A stretch of DNA of 64,000 nt. Origin: Prolixibacteraceae bacterium. Lineage in GTDB: Bacteria > Bacteroidota > Bacteroidia > Bacteroidales > Prolixibacteraceae. The position numbers were made by a program, and so were the translations under genes. This document shows, piece by piece, positions 36,158-45,540 of the stretch (position 1 is the first letter of the stretch; every line of letters begins with the position of its first letter). The stretch is from NCBI GenBank assembly GCA_021740385.1, contig JAIOZY010000004.1:1-64000 (forward strand). The letters are read 5' to 3'. The notes beneath the pieces are model-generated. The model had not been told where the DNA came from. It searched no databases and saw only the letters and a program-made list of their open reading frames with translations.

Positions 36158-37765
36158 ATGAAATTCTTTTTTGTCATAACCACATTGATAACGTTTTTGT
36201 TAACGCCCATTGCTGCTAACGAAGTCAATAATGTTTATTTTCAGGAGCTGGATAAGGTGATTGCCGAAAAGAATTTCTATGTGCAACAAAAAATGGAGCA
36301 AATTGACCGGTTAAAATCGGGCTTACCAAAAGAAAGCGAAACCCCGAAGGGAAAACGTTTTCAGGCCGTACAAAAAATACACGAAGCCTATTTTACCTTC
36401 AATTACGATTCAGCTATGAAGTATGCACTTGAGTTGCATAACATGGCCCGGCAGTTTTTAAACCCGCAATATTTGTCGCTGGCAAAGCTTAAATTAAGCG
36501 CAACATTACTGGCATCGGGAATTTTCAACGAAGCGAAAGATACCCTGGAAAGCATCAATGCTGACGTGCTGCCCGATAGTATGAAAATTGAATACTATTA
36601 CGATTTTTCGCGGCTCTATTTCGATATGGTTGATTATTATCAACGATCGTTTTTAATCGACAAGTATATCAAACTGGGCTTACAATACCTCGATACAGCA
36701 CTGATGCTGACACCTGAAAATTCAGTAAAGCAATACTCTCTTACCGGCTTAAAAATGGTACGGTTACACAACTACCAACAAGCCCGTGAAAACTACCGGT
36801 TGCTGTTCGGAAATTTTAATCCCGAAGGCCGCCAGTTTGCCATCGATGCCAGTACTTATGGTTTTGTGCTTGAACAAAACGGGCGACTGGAGGAAGGGAT
36901 GCAGTGGCTCATAAAAGCTGCGATAGAAGATATAAAGCTGGCCAACAGGGAAAATGTAGCCCTGATTAACCTGGCTAATAAATTATTCGATCAGGGCAAA
37001 ATCGAACGGGCCAGTGAATACCTGAACGTTGCACTTGAAGATGCCAGCACTTATGGCGCTTTACAGCGTAAATTCCAGATTTCGCAAATCCAGCCCATTG
37101 TTGAAGCTACACGTTTACAAATGACCGAAGCCCAAAAAATGCGGTTTAAGCGTTTAACATTAATTGTCAGTGTGCTTTCATTTGTAATTGTTGTTATCCT
37201 GTTTGCATTGCTTGTTCAGTTTAAAAAGCTGAAAACGGCCCAGTGGGAAATAAATAAAACCAATGCCCGGCTAAAATCAAACAATGAAAAGCTCAGGGAA
37301 GTAAATCTCATTAAGAATGAATACATCGGGCAGTTTTTCAAAACAAATTCCGACCTGATCGAAAAACTCGATTTTTTTCGCCAGCACATCGAGAACAAGG
37401 TGATGACCCGAAGATTCGATGAGTTGAACAACTTGCTGAAGAAGCAAAACATTAAAGAAGAACGGGAAGCCATGTACCGCAATTTCGACTCGGTTTTTTT
37501 GAGCATTTTCCCCGATTTTGTTGAAAAATTTAATGCCCTTTTCGACGAGAAAAACCGGGTGGAACTGAAGCACAGCGAACAGATGAACACCGATTTGCGT
37601 ATTTTTGCCCTCATCCGTCTGGGTATTTCCGACACCGAAAAAATTGCGCATATCCTCGATTATTCAGTTAATACCATCAACACCTACAAAACCAAAATTA
37701 AAAACCGTTCGGTGGTTTCAAACGATGAGTTTGAAAAAGAAATACTGAAGATACAGTCGATTTAA
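36158..37765 (+). CDS. SusR-like membrane-spanning transcription regulator (DUF6377)
   Basis: A 535-residue regulator. A signal peptide (residues about 1-20) and helical TPR-like periplasmic region (about 60-325) are followed by one membrane helix (about 334-355), a cytoplasmic coiled coil, and a C-terminal LuxR-like helix-turn-helix (about 481-520; LGISDTEKIAHILDYSVNTI). This layout is that of SusR of Bacteroides, which senses maltose/starch oligosaccharides and activates the sus genes. It is directly upstream of susC, susD, susE/F-like and an amylase gene, so it probably controls them. A TATTTTTG box lies at 36131-36138. Confidence 0.82.
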   Translation: MKFFFVITTLITFLLTPIAANEVNNVYFQELDKVIAEKNFYVQQKMEQIDRLKSGLPKESETPKGKRFQAVQKIHEAYFTFNYDSAMKYALELHNMARQFLNPQYLSLAKLKLSATLLASGIFNEAKDTLESINADVLPDSMKIEYYYDFSRLYFDMVDYYQRSFLIDKYIKLGLQYLDTALMLTPENSVKQYSLTGLKMVRLHNYQQARENYRLLFGNFNPEGRQFAIDASTYGFVLEQNGRLEEGMQWLIKAAIEDIKLANRENVALINLANKLFDQGKIERASEYLNVALEDASTYGALQRKFQISQIQPIVEATRLQMTEAQKMRFKRLTLIVSVLSFVIVVILFALLVQFKKLKTAQWEINKTNARLKSNNEKLREVNLIKNEYIGQFFKTNSDLIEKLDFFRQHIENKVMTRRFDELNNLLKKQNIKEEREAMYRNFDSVFLSIFPDFVEKFNALFDEKNRVELKHSEQMNTDLRIFALIRLGISDTEKIAHILDYSVNTINTYKTKIKNRSVVSNDEFEKEILKIQSI

Positions 37766-37810
37766 TGTCGTTGCCACGAACTCATTACCCGATAAACCGT
37801 TGTTGAGGTT

Positions 37811-37893
37811 CAGGATTCCCGGTAAACCGGGATTGCTTCCCGCTTCGCGGGAGTTCTTCCCGCTTTGCGGGAGTTCTCCTTCGTCGCAGAAGG
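37811..37893. repeat. cluster of three REP-like hairpins
   Basis: CCCGGT-AA-ACCGGG (37818-37831) is followed by two tandem 20-base copies, TTCCCGCTTCGCGGGAGTTC (37837-37856) and the same with one change (37857-37876), each a hairpin, then CCTTCGTCGCAGAAGG. The cluster lies just after the SusR-like gene and could end or protect its transcript. Confidence 0.6.
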
Positions 37894-38024
37894 TTGAGGT
37901 TGAGAGCAAACATCCAAAATCGACCATTTACCCCGAAAACCTGTAACCAACTCCCGGTACAAGTCATCCTGAAATCCATTATATTTTTTGCCGGTCTTTG
38001 GATCATCAAAAGTTCACCAAAAGT

Positions 38025-38159
38025 ATGTTATTCTGTATTTTAGTGTTTTTCCTTGCTGCTTTTTCCATTATATTCTCACTGTACTTTTTGACTTTGGATA
38101 GCGGAAAACTGAAATTTGTTCCTGATGATAAGCATTCACAACATGATGCAACTAATTAA
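38025..38159 (+). CDS. possible 44-residue single-helix membrane protein
   Basis: A frame with ATG at 38025 encodes MLFCILVFFLAAFSIIFSLY, then a short polar tail (SGKLKFVPDDKHSQHDATN). Residues 2-23 form one clear membrane helix. It fills the gap between the SusR-like gene and susC on the same strand. No family was recognised and no strong ribosome site is visible. It may be a real microprotein or a chance frame. Confidence 0.3.
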   Translation: MLFCILVFFLAAFSIIFSLYFLTLDSGKLKFVPDDKHSQHDATN

Positions 38160-38183
38160 TCTTATTCAGGCAATATGAAACGA

Positions 38184-38222
38184 GCCCCGAATTGTCGGGG
38201 CGAGTTCCATACGATACCTTTA
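38184..38222 (+). promoter_or_regulatory. probable susC promoter with adjoining hairpin
   Basis: TACCTTTA (38215-38222) is a good -7 box, with ATTG (38191-38194) about 20 bases upstream. The -33 element lies within a perfect hairpin GCCCCGA-ATTG-TCGGGGC (38184-38201), which could be a transcription-factor site or a relic terminator. The susC ATG is 20 bases downstream. Confidence 0.4.
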
Positions 38223-38241
38223 AAATAAACAATTTAATCGT

Positions 38242-41232
38242 ATGAAAAACAGCATTTATTTAAAATCATTAAAAATTTTGAAACAGCTTACTGTTGTTCT
38301 CATTCTGTGTTTTGCCGCAGGGGGTTTATTAAATTCCCAAACCGCTTTGGCGGCCTTACAACAAAGCACATACTCAGGAACAGTAAACGACCCTAACGGA
38401 AACGTCCTTCCCGGTGTAACGGTTGTAATTAAGGGAACGACCAACGGTACTGTAACCAACATTGACGGAAAGTACAACCTGCAGGCCAACCCGGGCGATG
38501 TGCTGATCTTTTCATTCATCGGCTATGTTACGCAGGAAGTTGAAGCGGGTAATGCTTCAACAATCGATGTTGTATTAAGCGACGATGTTGTGGGACTTGA
38601 AGAAGTTGTGGTTGTGGGATACGGCGTTGCCCAAAAGCAGGATCTTACCGGTGCAACCACTACCGTATCGTCGGATGAAATGAACCAGGGGGCCATTACC
38701 AACCCGCTACAACAGGTTGCCGGCCGTGCTGCCGGGGTAAACGTTACACAGGTAGGCAGCGAACCGGGATCAACGCCCAGTGTGCGCATACGCGGCATTA
38801 CTTCGTTAATAGGCGGGAACGACCCGCTGGTGGTCGTCGATGGCATACAGGGTAACATGGATCTTTTAAACCAGGTCCCGCCTTCCGAAATTGCTTCCAT
38901 CGACATTCTGAAAGATGCATCGGCCACAGCTATTTACGGTTCACGCGGTGCCCCGGGTGTGATTCTGGTTACCACCAAGAAAAATGATAAAGGCCAATCG
39001 ACTATGGAGTACCACGGTACGGCCTCGGTGGACATGTTGTCGAACAGACTTGAAACCTTTACTGCCAGCGAATGGCGCGAAATGGCGCAGGTTTGGGGTG
39101 TTCCCTATTCGGCCGACCACGGTTCCGATACCGACTGGTACGACATACTGGTTAAGAACGGAACAACACAAAACCACACCATATCGATGGGTGGATCGGC
39201 CAAAAACTTTAATTACCGGGCTTCGGCAACCGCAATCCTGCAGGAAGGTTTGGTGCTGAACACCCGGAACCATGAATACATGGCGCGGGTACAGGCTACC
39301 CAAAAAGCGCTTGACGATAAACTCACCCTTTCAGTTAACCTGAACAGCGGTGTGAGCCGTTACGAGGGAAACCCGGCCAGCGTGGGACGTGCTGCTTTTC
39401 GCTCAAACCTCGTTAGCAATGCTTACTGGTCGAAACCTACCGACCCGGTATTGTTTCAGGATGGAAGCTACTTCTACGACGAAGATGTTTTTCAATACAT
39501 CAACCCATACGCGGTTGCACAGGAAGTGATTAACGAAAGCGAAACACACAACATGTTTGGCAGTTTGCGTGCCGATTTTGAAGTGTTTAAAGGCATTTCT
39601 TTAGGGTGGTTTGGAAGCTGGCGCAAAGTTGATATTAACCGTGGCTACTACGAACCGGTAAACTCAACATTGCCCAATGCCATCGACCACAACGGTGTAG
39701 CCAATGTTACCACTAACCTTCAGGATGAAAAACTGATGGACATCAGCCTGAATTTCAACAAAGAGTTTGGTAAACACGGTGTGAAAGGCGTGGCTGTTTA
39801 CGAATGGCAACGGCAAACCTACCAGGGACATTTTGCTCAAGCCCGCGGCTTTATTAACGATATAACCACCTACAACGCCCTGCAACTGGGTACCATCAGT
39901 AATGTGTTGCCGGGCGACATTACGTCGTACAAAAACGACCGTACACTGATCTCGTTCCTTGGAAGGTTGAATTATTCGTTTAATGGAAAATATTTGTTAA
40001 CGGTAAGTGTCCGTCACGATGGCTCATCGGTTTTTGGGGCCAATCACAAATGGGGTACTTTCCCGTCGGCATCGGCTGCATGGCGTATTTCCGAAGAACC
40101 TTTTATGAAAAGCATTGAGGCCATCAGCTATTTGAAACTGCGGGCCGGGTACGGAATCACCGGTAACCAGCAGGGCCTTTACCCGCAACAATCGATGCAG
40201 TTAATTGGCGAATCGGGGGTAACCAACTTCAACGGCGAACTGATTACGAATTTTGCTGTAACCCAGAATGCCAACGAAGATTTGCAATGGGAAACACGCT
40301 ACCAAACCAATGTCGGGCTCGATTTTGGTTTCTTTGGCGGAAAACTGAACGGTTCTGTTGATGTATTCAGCGCTGTAACCGAAAACCTGTTGTTTAATTA
40401 TACCGTGCCCCAGCCGCCTTATCCTTTCAGTTCGATAGCGGCTAACGTGGGAAGTTTGAAAAATGAAGGAATTGAACTGGTGCTGAATTACCGGTTGGTA
40501 AATACGAATGATTGGGAAGTTACACTTGGAGGGAATTTATCCCTGTTGCGCAACGAGGTGCTTGAGTTAAGCGGCACGTTAAACGGCATCCCTTTAATGA
40601 CCGACTATGTAGGGATGGGATACAATGCCTATCTGATAGAAGGACAGCCCATTGGTGTTTTCAACATCCTTCAGCACGAAGGGCGCAACGAATCGAATGC
40701 CGAAACGGTAGTCGACCGTAACGATGACGGCATCATCGACCAGGGCGACCGGAGCGAAGACCGTTATTTTGCCGGATCGGCACTGCCAACTTATACCTAT
40801 GCCTTTATTCCTGAAGTAAAATACAAAAATTTCGACCTGTCGATGGTATGGCGGGGTTCCGGTGGCAACATGATTTACAACAGCATTAAAAGCAGTTTCA
40901 GCTATTTCGAAAACCTCGGAAAATCGAACCTGTTGCGCAGTGCTGCCGAACTGGGCCTGTACACCTCGCAATACAGCACCGACCTGTGGCTTGAAAAGGG
41001 CGATTACCTGCGCTTCGACAACCTCACCATCGGTTATACAATCAATACCGAAAAAATTGATTACATCAAGTCGATGCGCTTTTCGCTTACCGGTAACAAC
41101 CTGGCCGTGTTTACCCAATATACCGGGCTCGACCCTGAAATCAGGGTTGACGGCGGAAACGGATCGGGTGCCGATGCGGGAATTTACCCGCGGGTCAGAA
41201 GTATTTCAGCCGGGCTAAACATCATTTTCTAA
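38242..41232 (+). CDS. susC: SusC-family TonB-linked outer-membrane transporter
   Basis: A 996-residue SusC/RagA-type receptor importing oligosaccharides. After the signal peptide, a CarboxypepD_reg domain (SGTVNDPNGNVLPGVTVVIK) and the SusC TonB region (EEVVVVGYGVAQKQDLTGA) lead to the plug with TSLIGGNDPLVVVDGIQG and DASATAIYGSRGAPGVILVT. The barrel includes GNNLAVFTQYTGLDPEI near the end. Length is normal. It forms a bowl with the SusD lid encoded 19 bases downstream. Linkage to SusE/F-like, GH13 and SusR-like genes points to an alpha-glucan (starch, glycogen, maltodextrin) substrate. Confidence 0.94.
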   Translation: MKNSIYLKSLKILKQLTVVLILCFAAGGLLNSQTALAALQQSTYSGTVNDPNGNVLPGVTVVIKGTTNGTVTNIDGKYNLQANPGDVLIFSFIGYVTQEVEAGNASTIDVVLSDDVVGLEEVVVVGYGVAQKQDLTGATTTVSSDEMNQGAITNPLQQVAGRAAGVNVTQVGSEPGSTPSVRIRGITSLIGGNDPLVVVDGIQGNMDLLNQVPPSEIASIDILKDASATAIYGSRGAPGVILVTTKKNDKGQSTMEYHGTASVDMLSNRLETFTASEWREMAQVWGVPYSADHGSDTDWYDILVKNGTTQNHTISMGGSAKNFNYRASATAILQEGLVLNTRNHEYMARVQATQKALDDKLTLSVNLNSGVSRYEGNPASVGRAAFRSNLVSNAYWSKPTDPVLFQDGSYFYDEDVFQYINPYAVAQEVINESETHNMFGSLRADFEVFKGISLGWFGSWRKVDINRGYYEPVNSTLPNAIDHNGVANVTTNLQDEKLMDISLNFNKEFGKHGVKGVAVYEWQRQTYQGHFAQARGFINDITTYNALQLGTISNVLPGDITSYKNDRTLISFLGRLNYSFNGKYLLTVSVRHDGSSVFGANHKWGTFPSASAAWRISEEPFMKSIEAISYLKLRAGYGITGNQQGLYPQQSMQLIGESGVTNFNGELITNFAVTQNANEDLQWETRYQTNVGLDFGFFGGKLNGSVDVFSAVTENLLFNYTVPQPPYPFSSIAANVGSLKNEGIELVLNYRLVNTNDWEVTLGGNLSLLRNEVLELSGTLNGIPLMTDYVGMGYNAYLIEGQPIGVFNILQHEGRNESNAETVVDRNDDGIIDQGDRSEDRYFAGSALPTYTYAFIPEVKYKNFDLSMVWRGSGGNMIYNSIKSSFSYFENLGKSNLLRSAAELGLYTSQYSTDLWLEKGDYLRFDNLTIGYTINTEKIDYIKSMRFSLTGNNLAVFTQYTGLDPEIRVDGGNGSGADAGIYPRVRSISAGLNIIF

Positions 41233-41251
41233 CATCATAAAAGCTTTAAAA

Positions 41252-42757
41252 ATGAACAAAATAGCAATTGCATTACTTTCAGTTTTCTTCTTCATAAGCT
41301 GTGTCGATGTTGAAGAAAATGTATATGATAAATATGCTGCACAGGATTTTTACGCCTCGGAAGCCGGGGCCGATGCAGCCCTGGCCAGTGTGTATGCACA
41401 AATAGCCGGAAACTGGGACGGGGTTGGTTATGCCGGCGCCGACCGCGGCTGGTACGATCTAAACAGCATGTCGACCGACGAACAGGTAGTGCCACACCGC
41501 AACACGGGCGACTGGGAACTCGACTTTGCCCGCTTGTACCTGCGTGAGTTTTTGCCCAGCGATGCGTTTATTGCCAATACTTGGAACTGGCTCTATCGTT
41601 CGATATTCCTGGCAAACCTGGCCATCGAACAGTTGGAGTCGGCCAATGCCGAAGCATCAAAAATTGCCGAAGCCAAAGTATTGAGGGCTTTTTTCTACTA
41701 CCTGCTCATCGACGATTGGGGAAATGTACCCTTCTACACCGAAAACAACCTTACCGTGGACCAGATTCCACAGGTTGACCGAAAAGATGTATTCGACTTT
41801 GTTGTTCAGGAACTGACCGAAAATGTTGAAGTCCTCGATGGTACCATTGGCGGTGATTATTACGGAAGGTTCAACAAATGGGCCGGCTATGCCCTGCTGG
41901 CAAAGGTGTATTTAAATGCCGAAGTGTATACCGGTACCCCCATGTGGCAGGAATGCCTCGATGCCTGCAATAAAATTGATGCCGGTGGATTTAAACTGCA
42001 CCCGGGGACGCTTGATGATTCAAATGTGCTGGGAAGTAAATATTTCGAACTGTTTGGCGATGTTTGCCCGACCGATGAAGTGATCCTTTCAATTTTTATC
42101 ACTGTTGATGTTGTAGGGCGGAATATTTATACCATACGCAGCCTGGGCGGTGCCGACGGAAACGCGTTGCTTGGGGGAGCCAGTACCTGGAACGGATCCA
42201 TCGTACCGTACGATTTTTATGAAAAATTTGACGAAAACGACGTCCGCATCCGTCAGTTCCGGCATGGCGATAATCCCTATGGTCCACAACCCTCGGGTTT
42301 TATTCGTTACTCGTTGACCGTGGATAATTTAGATAACCCGGGAGCTGAACCCGATGCCGGTATCCGTAACATGAAATTTTTCCCGGTTGAACCGTTCAAT
42401 GGTGGTGGCGCTTCCAACGACTTTCCCATTTACCGGTATGCCGATATCCTGCTAATGAAAGCCGAGTGCCTGGTCCGCATGGGCGATGCTGCTGCTGCCA
42501 AACCTTTTATCGATCAGGTGCGCCAGCGTGCCGGTCTGGACGGGTTGGCATCGAACCCAACGCTTGAAGATATTTACAACGAACGCGGGTTTGAACTGGC
42601 ATGGGAAGGGCATCGCCGTCAGGACATGATCCGCTTCGGAACGTTTACCAATGCTCACGGCCTTGCACCTGCAGTGGGCGATCATTTTAACCTGTTCCCG
42701 ATTCCCACATCGGCACTGAATGCCAATCCGAATCTGGGTCAGAACACCGGTTATTAA
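41252..42757 (+). CDS. susD: SusD-family starch-binding outer-membrane lipoprotein
   Basis: A 501-residue lipoprotein (lipobox FFISC, Cys 17) of the SusD/RagB family. TPR-like helices and the C-terminal family elements are visible: RYADILLMKAECLVRMGD, DQVRQRAGLDG and NERGFELAWEGHRRQDMIRF. It caps the SusC barrel at the cell surface and binds oligosaccharides for import. The spacing of 19 bases on either side places it in the susCDE operon. The specific ligand is inferred from the amylase neighbour. Confidence 0.93.
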   Translation: MNKIAIALLSVFFFISCVDVEENVYDKYAAQDFYASEAGADAALASVYAQIAGNWDGVGYAGADRGWYDLNSMSTDEQVVPHRNTGDWELDFARLYLREFLPSDAFIANTWNWLYRSIFLANLAIEQLESANAEASKIAEAKVLRAFFYYLLIDDWGNVPFYTENNLTVDQIPQVDRKDVFDFVVQELTENVEVLDGTIGGDYYGRFNKWAGYALLAKVYLNAEVYTGTPMWQECLDACNKIDAGGFKLHPGTLDDSNVLGSKYFELFGDVCPTDEVILSIFITVDVVGRNIYTIRSLGGADGNALLGGASTWNGSIVPYDFYEKFDENDVRIRQFRHGDNPYGPQPSGFIRYSLTVDNLDNPGAEPDAGIRNMKFFPVEPFNGGGASNDFPIYRYADILLMKAECLVRMGDAAAAKPFIDQVRQRAGLDGLASNPTLEDIYNERGFELAWEGHRRQDMIRFGTFTNAHGLAPAVGDHFNLFPIPTSALNANPNLGQNTGY

Positions 42758-42775
42758 TTTTAAAATGAAGCAACT

Positions 42776-43879
42776 ATGAAGATTACAAAATATATTGCAC
42801 TTTTCTTGATGGTTTGGTTTTTTGGCGCCTGTGACGATGAGCCAGAACTGACCGTTTTACGTGACATTGTTTTTCCCGAAGCCATACAGGTTTCAACCGA
42901 TGAAGTGGTGGTTACCGAAAGCAACTTAAAACACGATGTGCTGACCATAACCTGGCCGGCTGTTGATTACGGCATTGGCGCCCCGGTTGATTACGCTGTT
43001 CAGTTTACAACTCCGAACGACACGGTGGGCGCTGCTGCATGGAGCCAGGCCCGTACCGTAAAAGTTGGAACCGATGTGTTAACGGCAACATACGATGCCA
43101 ATACCCTAAACAAGAACGCGCTGAGGCTTGGTCTTGAGGCCAACGTTCAGGGCGTTTTGGTAATCAGGGTGCAATCGTATGTCGACCGGAATGCATACTC
43201 CGACCCGGTTGCCATTCGCTTCACACCTTACGAAAAAGTGGATGAGCCCGAACCGGGGCCCGAACCGACATTGCCCGCCCTCTGGGTGCCGGGCGATTAC
43301 CAGGGCTGGAACCCGGCAACTGCACCGTTTATTGTCGATCGCGAAACGGGCATTTACGAAGGATATGTATATTTTCCCGACGGGGGAACCTGTCAATTCA
43401 AATTTACGGCGCAGGCTGCGTGGGAACCCATGGCTTACGGATCGCAGGAAGAAGGTGTACTCGTTGAAGCGAATTATGAGGGTGATAACATCACGGTACC
43501 TGATGCCGGTTACTACATGCTAACGGCCAACCTTTCCGAAATGACTTACTCAGCTACCAAAACTTCGTGGAGCATTATTGGTGATGCCACCGCCGGAGGC
43601 TGGGAAACCGACACGCCCATGCAGTACGATGCCGGGGCTAATGTTTGGCAGGTTACAGCCGACATGAGTACTGCCGGTTCGTTCAAATTCAGGGCAAACA
43701 ATGCCTGGATAATCGATTTTGGCGTGGATGAAGAAGGAACACTCCTGTATGCCGACCACCCGGTGCTGGGCTATACCGCCGGTTTGTTAAACCTAACCGT
43801 GCCCGAAACCGGAAACTATACCATTACACTCGATTTGAGCAACCCGGAAGCTTATAGCTACGAACTGAAATTGAATTAA
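42776..43879 (+). CDS. SusE/SusF-like starch-binding lipoprotein
   Basis: A 367-residue surface lipoprotein (lipobox WFFGAC). An N-terminal Ig-like SusE domain (about 35-155; ITWPAVDYGIGAPVDYAVQF) precedes two carbohydrate-binding modules of the SusE/F type, about 165-260 (LWVPGDYQGWNPATAPF) and about 262-365 (WSIIGDATAGGWETDTPM). The Trp-rich WNP and GGW loops are where starch-binding aromatic residues occur in the family. It follows susD after 18 bases. SusE has two such modules and SusF three, so this is closer to SusE in layout. Confidence 0.88.
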   Translation: MKITKYIALFLMVWFFGACDDEPELTVLRDIVFPEAIQVSTDEVVVTESNLKHDVLTITWPAVDYGIGAPVDYAVQFTTPNDTVGAAAWSQARTVKVGTDVLTATYDANTLNKNALRLGLEANVQGVLVIRVQSYVDRNAYSDPVAIRFTPYEKVDEPEPGPEPTLPALWVPGDYQGWNPATAPFIVDRETGIYEGYVYFPDGGTCQFKFTAQAAWEPMAYGSQEEGVLVEANYEGDNITVPDAGYYMLTANLSEMTYSATKTSWSIIGDATAGGWETDTPMQYDAGANVWQVTADMSTAGSFKFRANNAWIIDFGVDEEGTLLYADHPVLGYTAGLLNLTVPETGNYTITLDLSNPEAYSYELKLN

Positions 43880-43997
43880 ATAACGATAAAGCTGAACCGA
43901 TAAGGCATCGTGCCGGGCAGTGCAGGTTTAAAAACGAACAAACAACATAAGCCTTTATACCCGGCCTTTATCCTTCGGTGAACAGAAATAAATGCAG

Positions 43998-44028
43998 ATT
44001 GTTTACTGGCTTTAATATCTTATTTTTG
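43998..44028 (+). promoter_or_regulatory. promoter for the amylase gene
   Basis: ATTG (43998-44001), N19, TATTTTTG (44021-44028) fits the Bacteroidota promoter form, and a good ribosome site (AGGAGAG) lies just before the ATG. The amylase may therefore be transcribed separately from susCDE, across the 178-base gap. Confidence 0.5.
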
Positions 44029-44057
44029 AAGAAGATAAAAAAGACAGGAGAGAGCAA

Positions 44058-45452
44058 ATGATGAAACGGAAAAATTTTCAAATAAAGAACATGTATACAC
44101 TGTTATTATCGGTATTGCTGATGTTTTCATCGGCCTGTAATTCCGACGACCCGTTGGTTGTTAACCCGCCCAACGGGGAGGATGAACCCAAAGAAGAAAC
44201 GTACAATCCCGATAAATTTCAAAACCTGCCCGATATTTCCGATGTGGTAATGTACGAGGTAAACATGCGTGCTTTCAGTAACGAAGGTACGTTTGACGGC
44301 GTAACGGTAAGGCTCGATTCCATTCAGGCGTTAGGTGTTAATGTGATCTGGCTTATGCCCATTTACCCGATTGGCGAGCTGAAAGGCGTGGGTTCCCCTT
44401 ACTGTGTGAAAGATTACAAGGCAGTGAACGAAGAATACGGAACACTGACCGACCTTCGTGAATTGATTGAAAAGGCGCATGAACTCGATATGGCTGTTAT
44501 TCTCGACTGGGTGGCTAACCACACCGCCTGGGATAACGAATGGATTGAAAACGACGACTGGTACACCAAGGATGCCGATGGGAATATTGTTCAGGCCAAC
44601 GACTGGACCGATGTGGCCGATCTGAACTTCGACAGCGAGGAAATGCGGTCAGCTATGATCGATGCTATGAAATACTGGTTAGATGCCGCCAATATTGATG
44701 GCTACCGCTGCGATTATGCCGATGGTGTGCCGGTTGACTTTTGGAAAACGGCGCTGAAAGAGGTGCGTGATGAAGATGGCCGCGACCTGATCTTTTTTGC
44801 CGAAGGCACACGAAAGGAAAACTATTCGGCCGGTTTCGATATCAATTTTGGCTGGCGCGTTTACGGTTCCATAAAAGGGATTATTGCCGATAATAAACCG
44901 GCAGGCGGGCTTTTTACCGCTCATGCCAGCGACTATACCAATGTGCCCGACAGCGTGGAAATGCTGCACTTTATTACCAACCACGACGACAATGCCTGGG
45001 ACAATACCCCCGATAAATTGTTTGTGAACCAGCGCGGTGCCATGGCTGCCTTTGTGGCATCAACTTTTGTTGGCGGGGTTCTGTTAATTTATAACGGGCA
45101 GGAAATTGGATACCCGTACCAGCTTTCGTTTTTTACCAAAACACCCATTAACTGGAATTTGAATCCGGAAATTTTATCCGAATACAAAAAACTTATGGGC
45201 ATACGAAAAGGCAACGATGCGGTTCGGAAAGGATCGCTGGAGAAATACAGCCACAACGATGTTGTTGCATTTAAACGCGTTTTAGGCAGTGAAGAAGTGG
45301 TTGTGATTGTTAACGTGCGGAACAAGGCAATTGACTTTAATTTGCCCGGCGAACTGCAATCGGTCACTAAAACCAATTTACTTACCGGTGAAAATGTCGA
45401 ATTGGAAGAAACGGTTCAGCTTGGAGCATTTGAATATTTGATTTTAAAATAA
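44058..45452 (+). CDS. GH13 alpha-amylase family lipoprotein (SusG-like)
   Basis: A 464-residue surface lipoprotein (lipobox MFSSAC, Cys about 27) with a GH13 barrel. The four conserved regions are present: DWVANHT (from D150), GYRCDYADG with nucleophile D219, FFAEGT with acid/base E249, and FITNHDD with D310. A short beta-sandwich C domain closes it (residues about 390-464). It lacks the inserted CBM58 of Bacteroides SusG and is shorter. It should cut alpha-1,4-glucans outside the cell and feed SusCD. An alternative start codon is the next ATG at 44061. Confidence 0.92.
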   Translation: MMKRKNFQIKNMYTLLLSVLLMFSSACNSDDPLVVNPPNGEDEPKEETYNPDKFQNLPDISDVVMYEVNMRAFSNEGTFDGVTVRLDSIQALGVNVIWLMPIYPIGELKGVGSPYCVKDYKAVNEEYGTLTDLRELIEKAHELDMAVILDWVANHTAWDNEWIENDDWYTKDADGNIVQANDWTDVADLNFDSEEMRSAMIDAMKYWLDAANIDGYRCDYADGVPVDFWKTALKEVRDEDGRDLIFFAEGTRKENYSAGFDINFGWRVYGSIKGIIADNKPAGGLFTAHASDYTNVPDSVEMLHFITNHDDNAWDNTPDKLFVNQRGAMAAFVASTFVGGVLLIYNGQEIGYPYQLSFFTKTPINWNLNPEILSEYKKLMGIRKGNDAVRKGSLEKYSHNDVVAFKRVLGSEEVVVIVNVRNKAIDFNLPGELQSVTKTNLLTGENVELEETVQLGAFEYLILK

Positions 45453-45498
45453 ACAGTTTTAGTTGGAATAAAGTACACGAACAAAGCGGTTGTAATGG

Positions 45499-45529
45499 CC
45501 CGGAATTCGAAAGGGTTTCGGGATTTTTA
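45499..45529 (+). terminator. terminator after the amylase gene
   Basis: CCCGGAA (45499-45505) pairs with TTTCGGG (45516-45522), followed by ATTTTTAT. It closes the starch locus and faces the minus-strand hsdR pseudogene. Confidence 0.7.
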
Positions 45530-45540
45530 TGTTTTATAAT

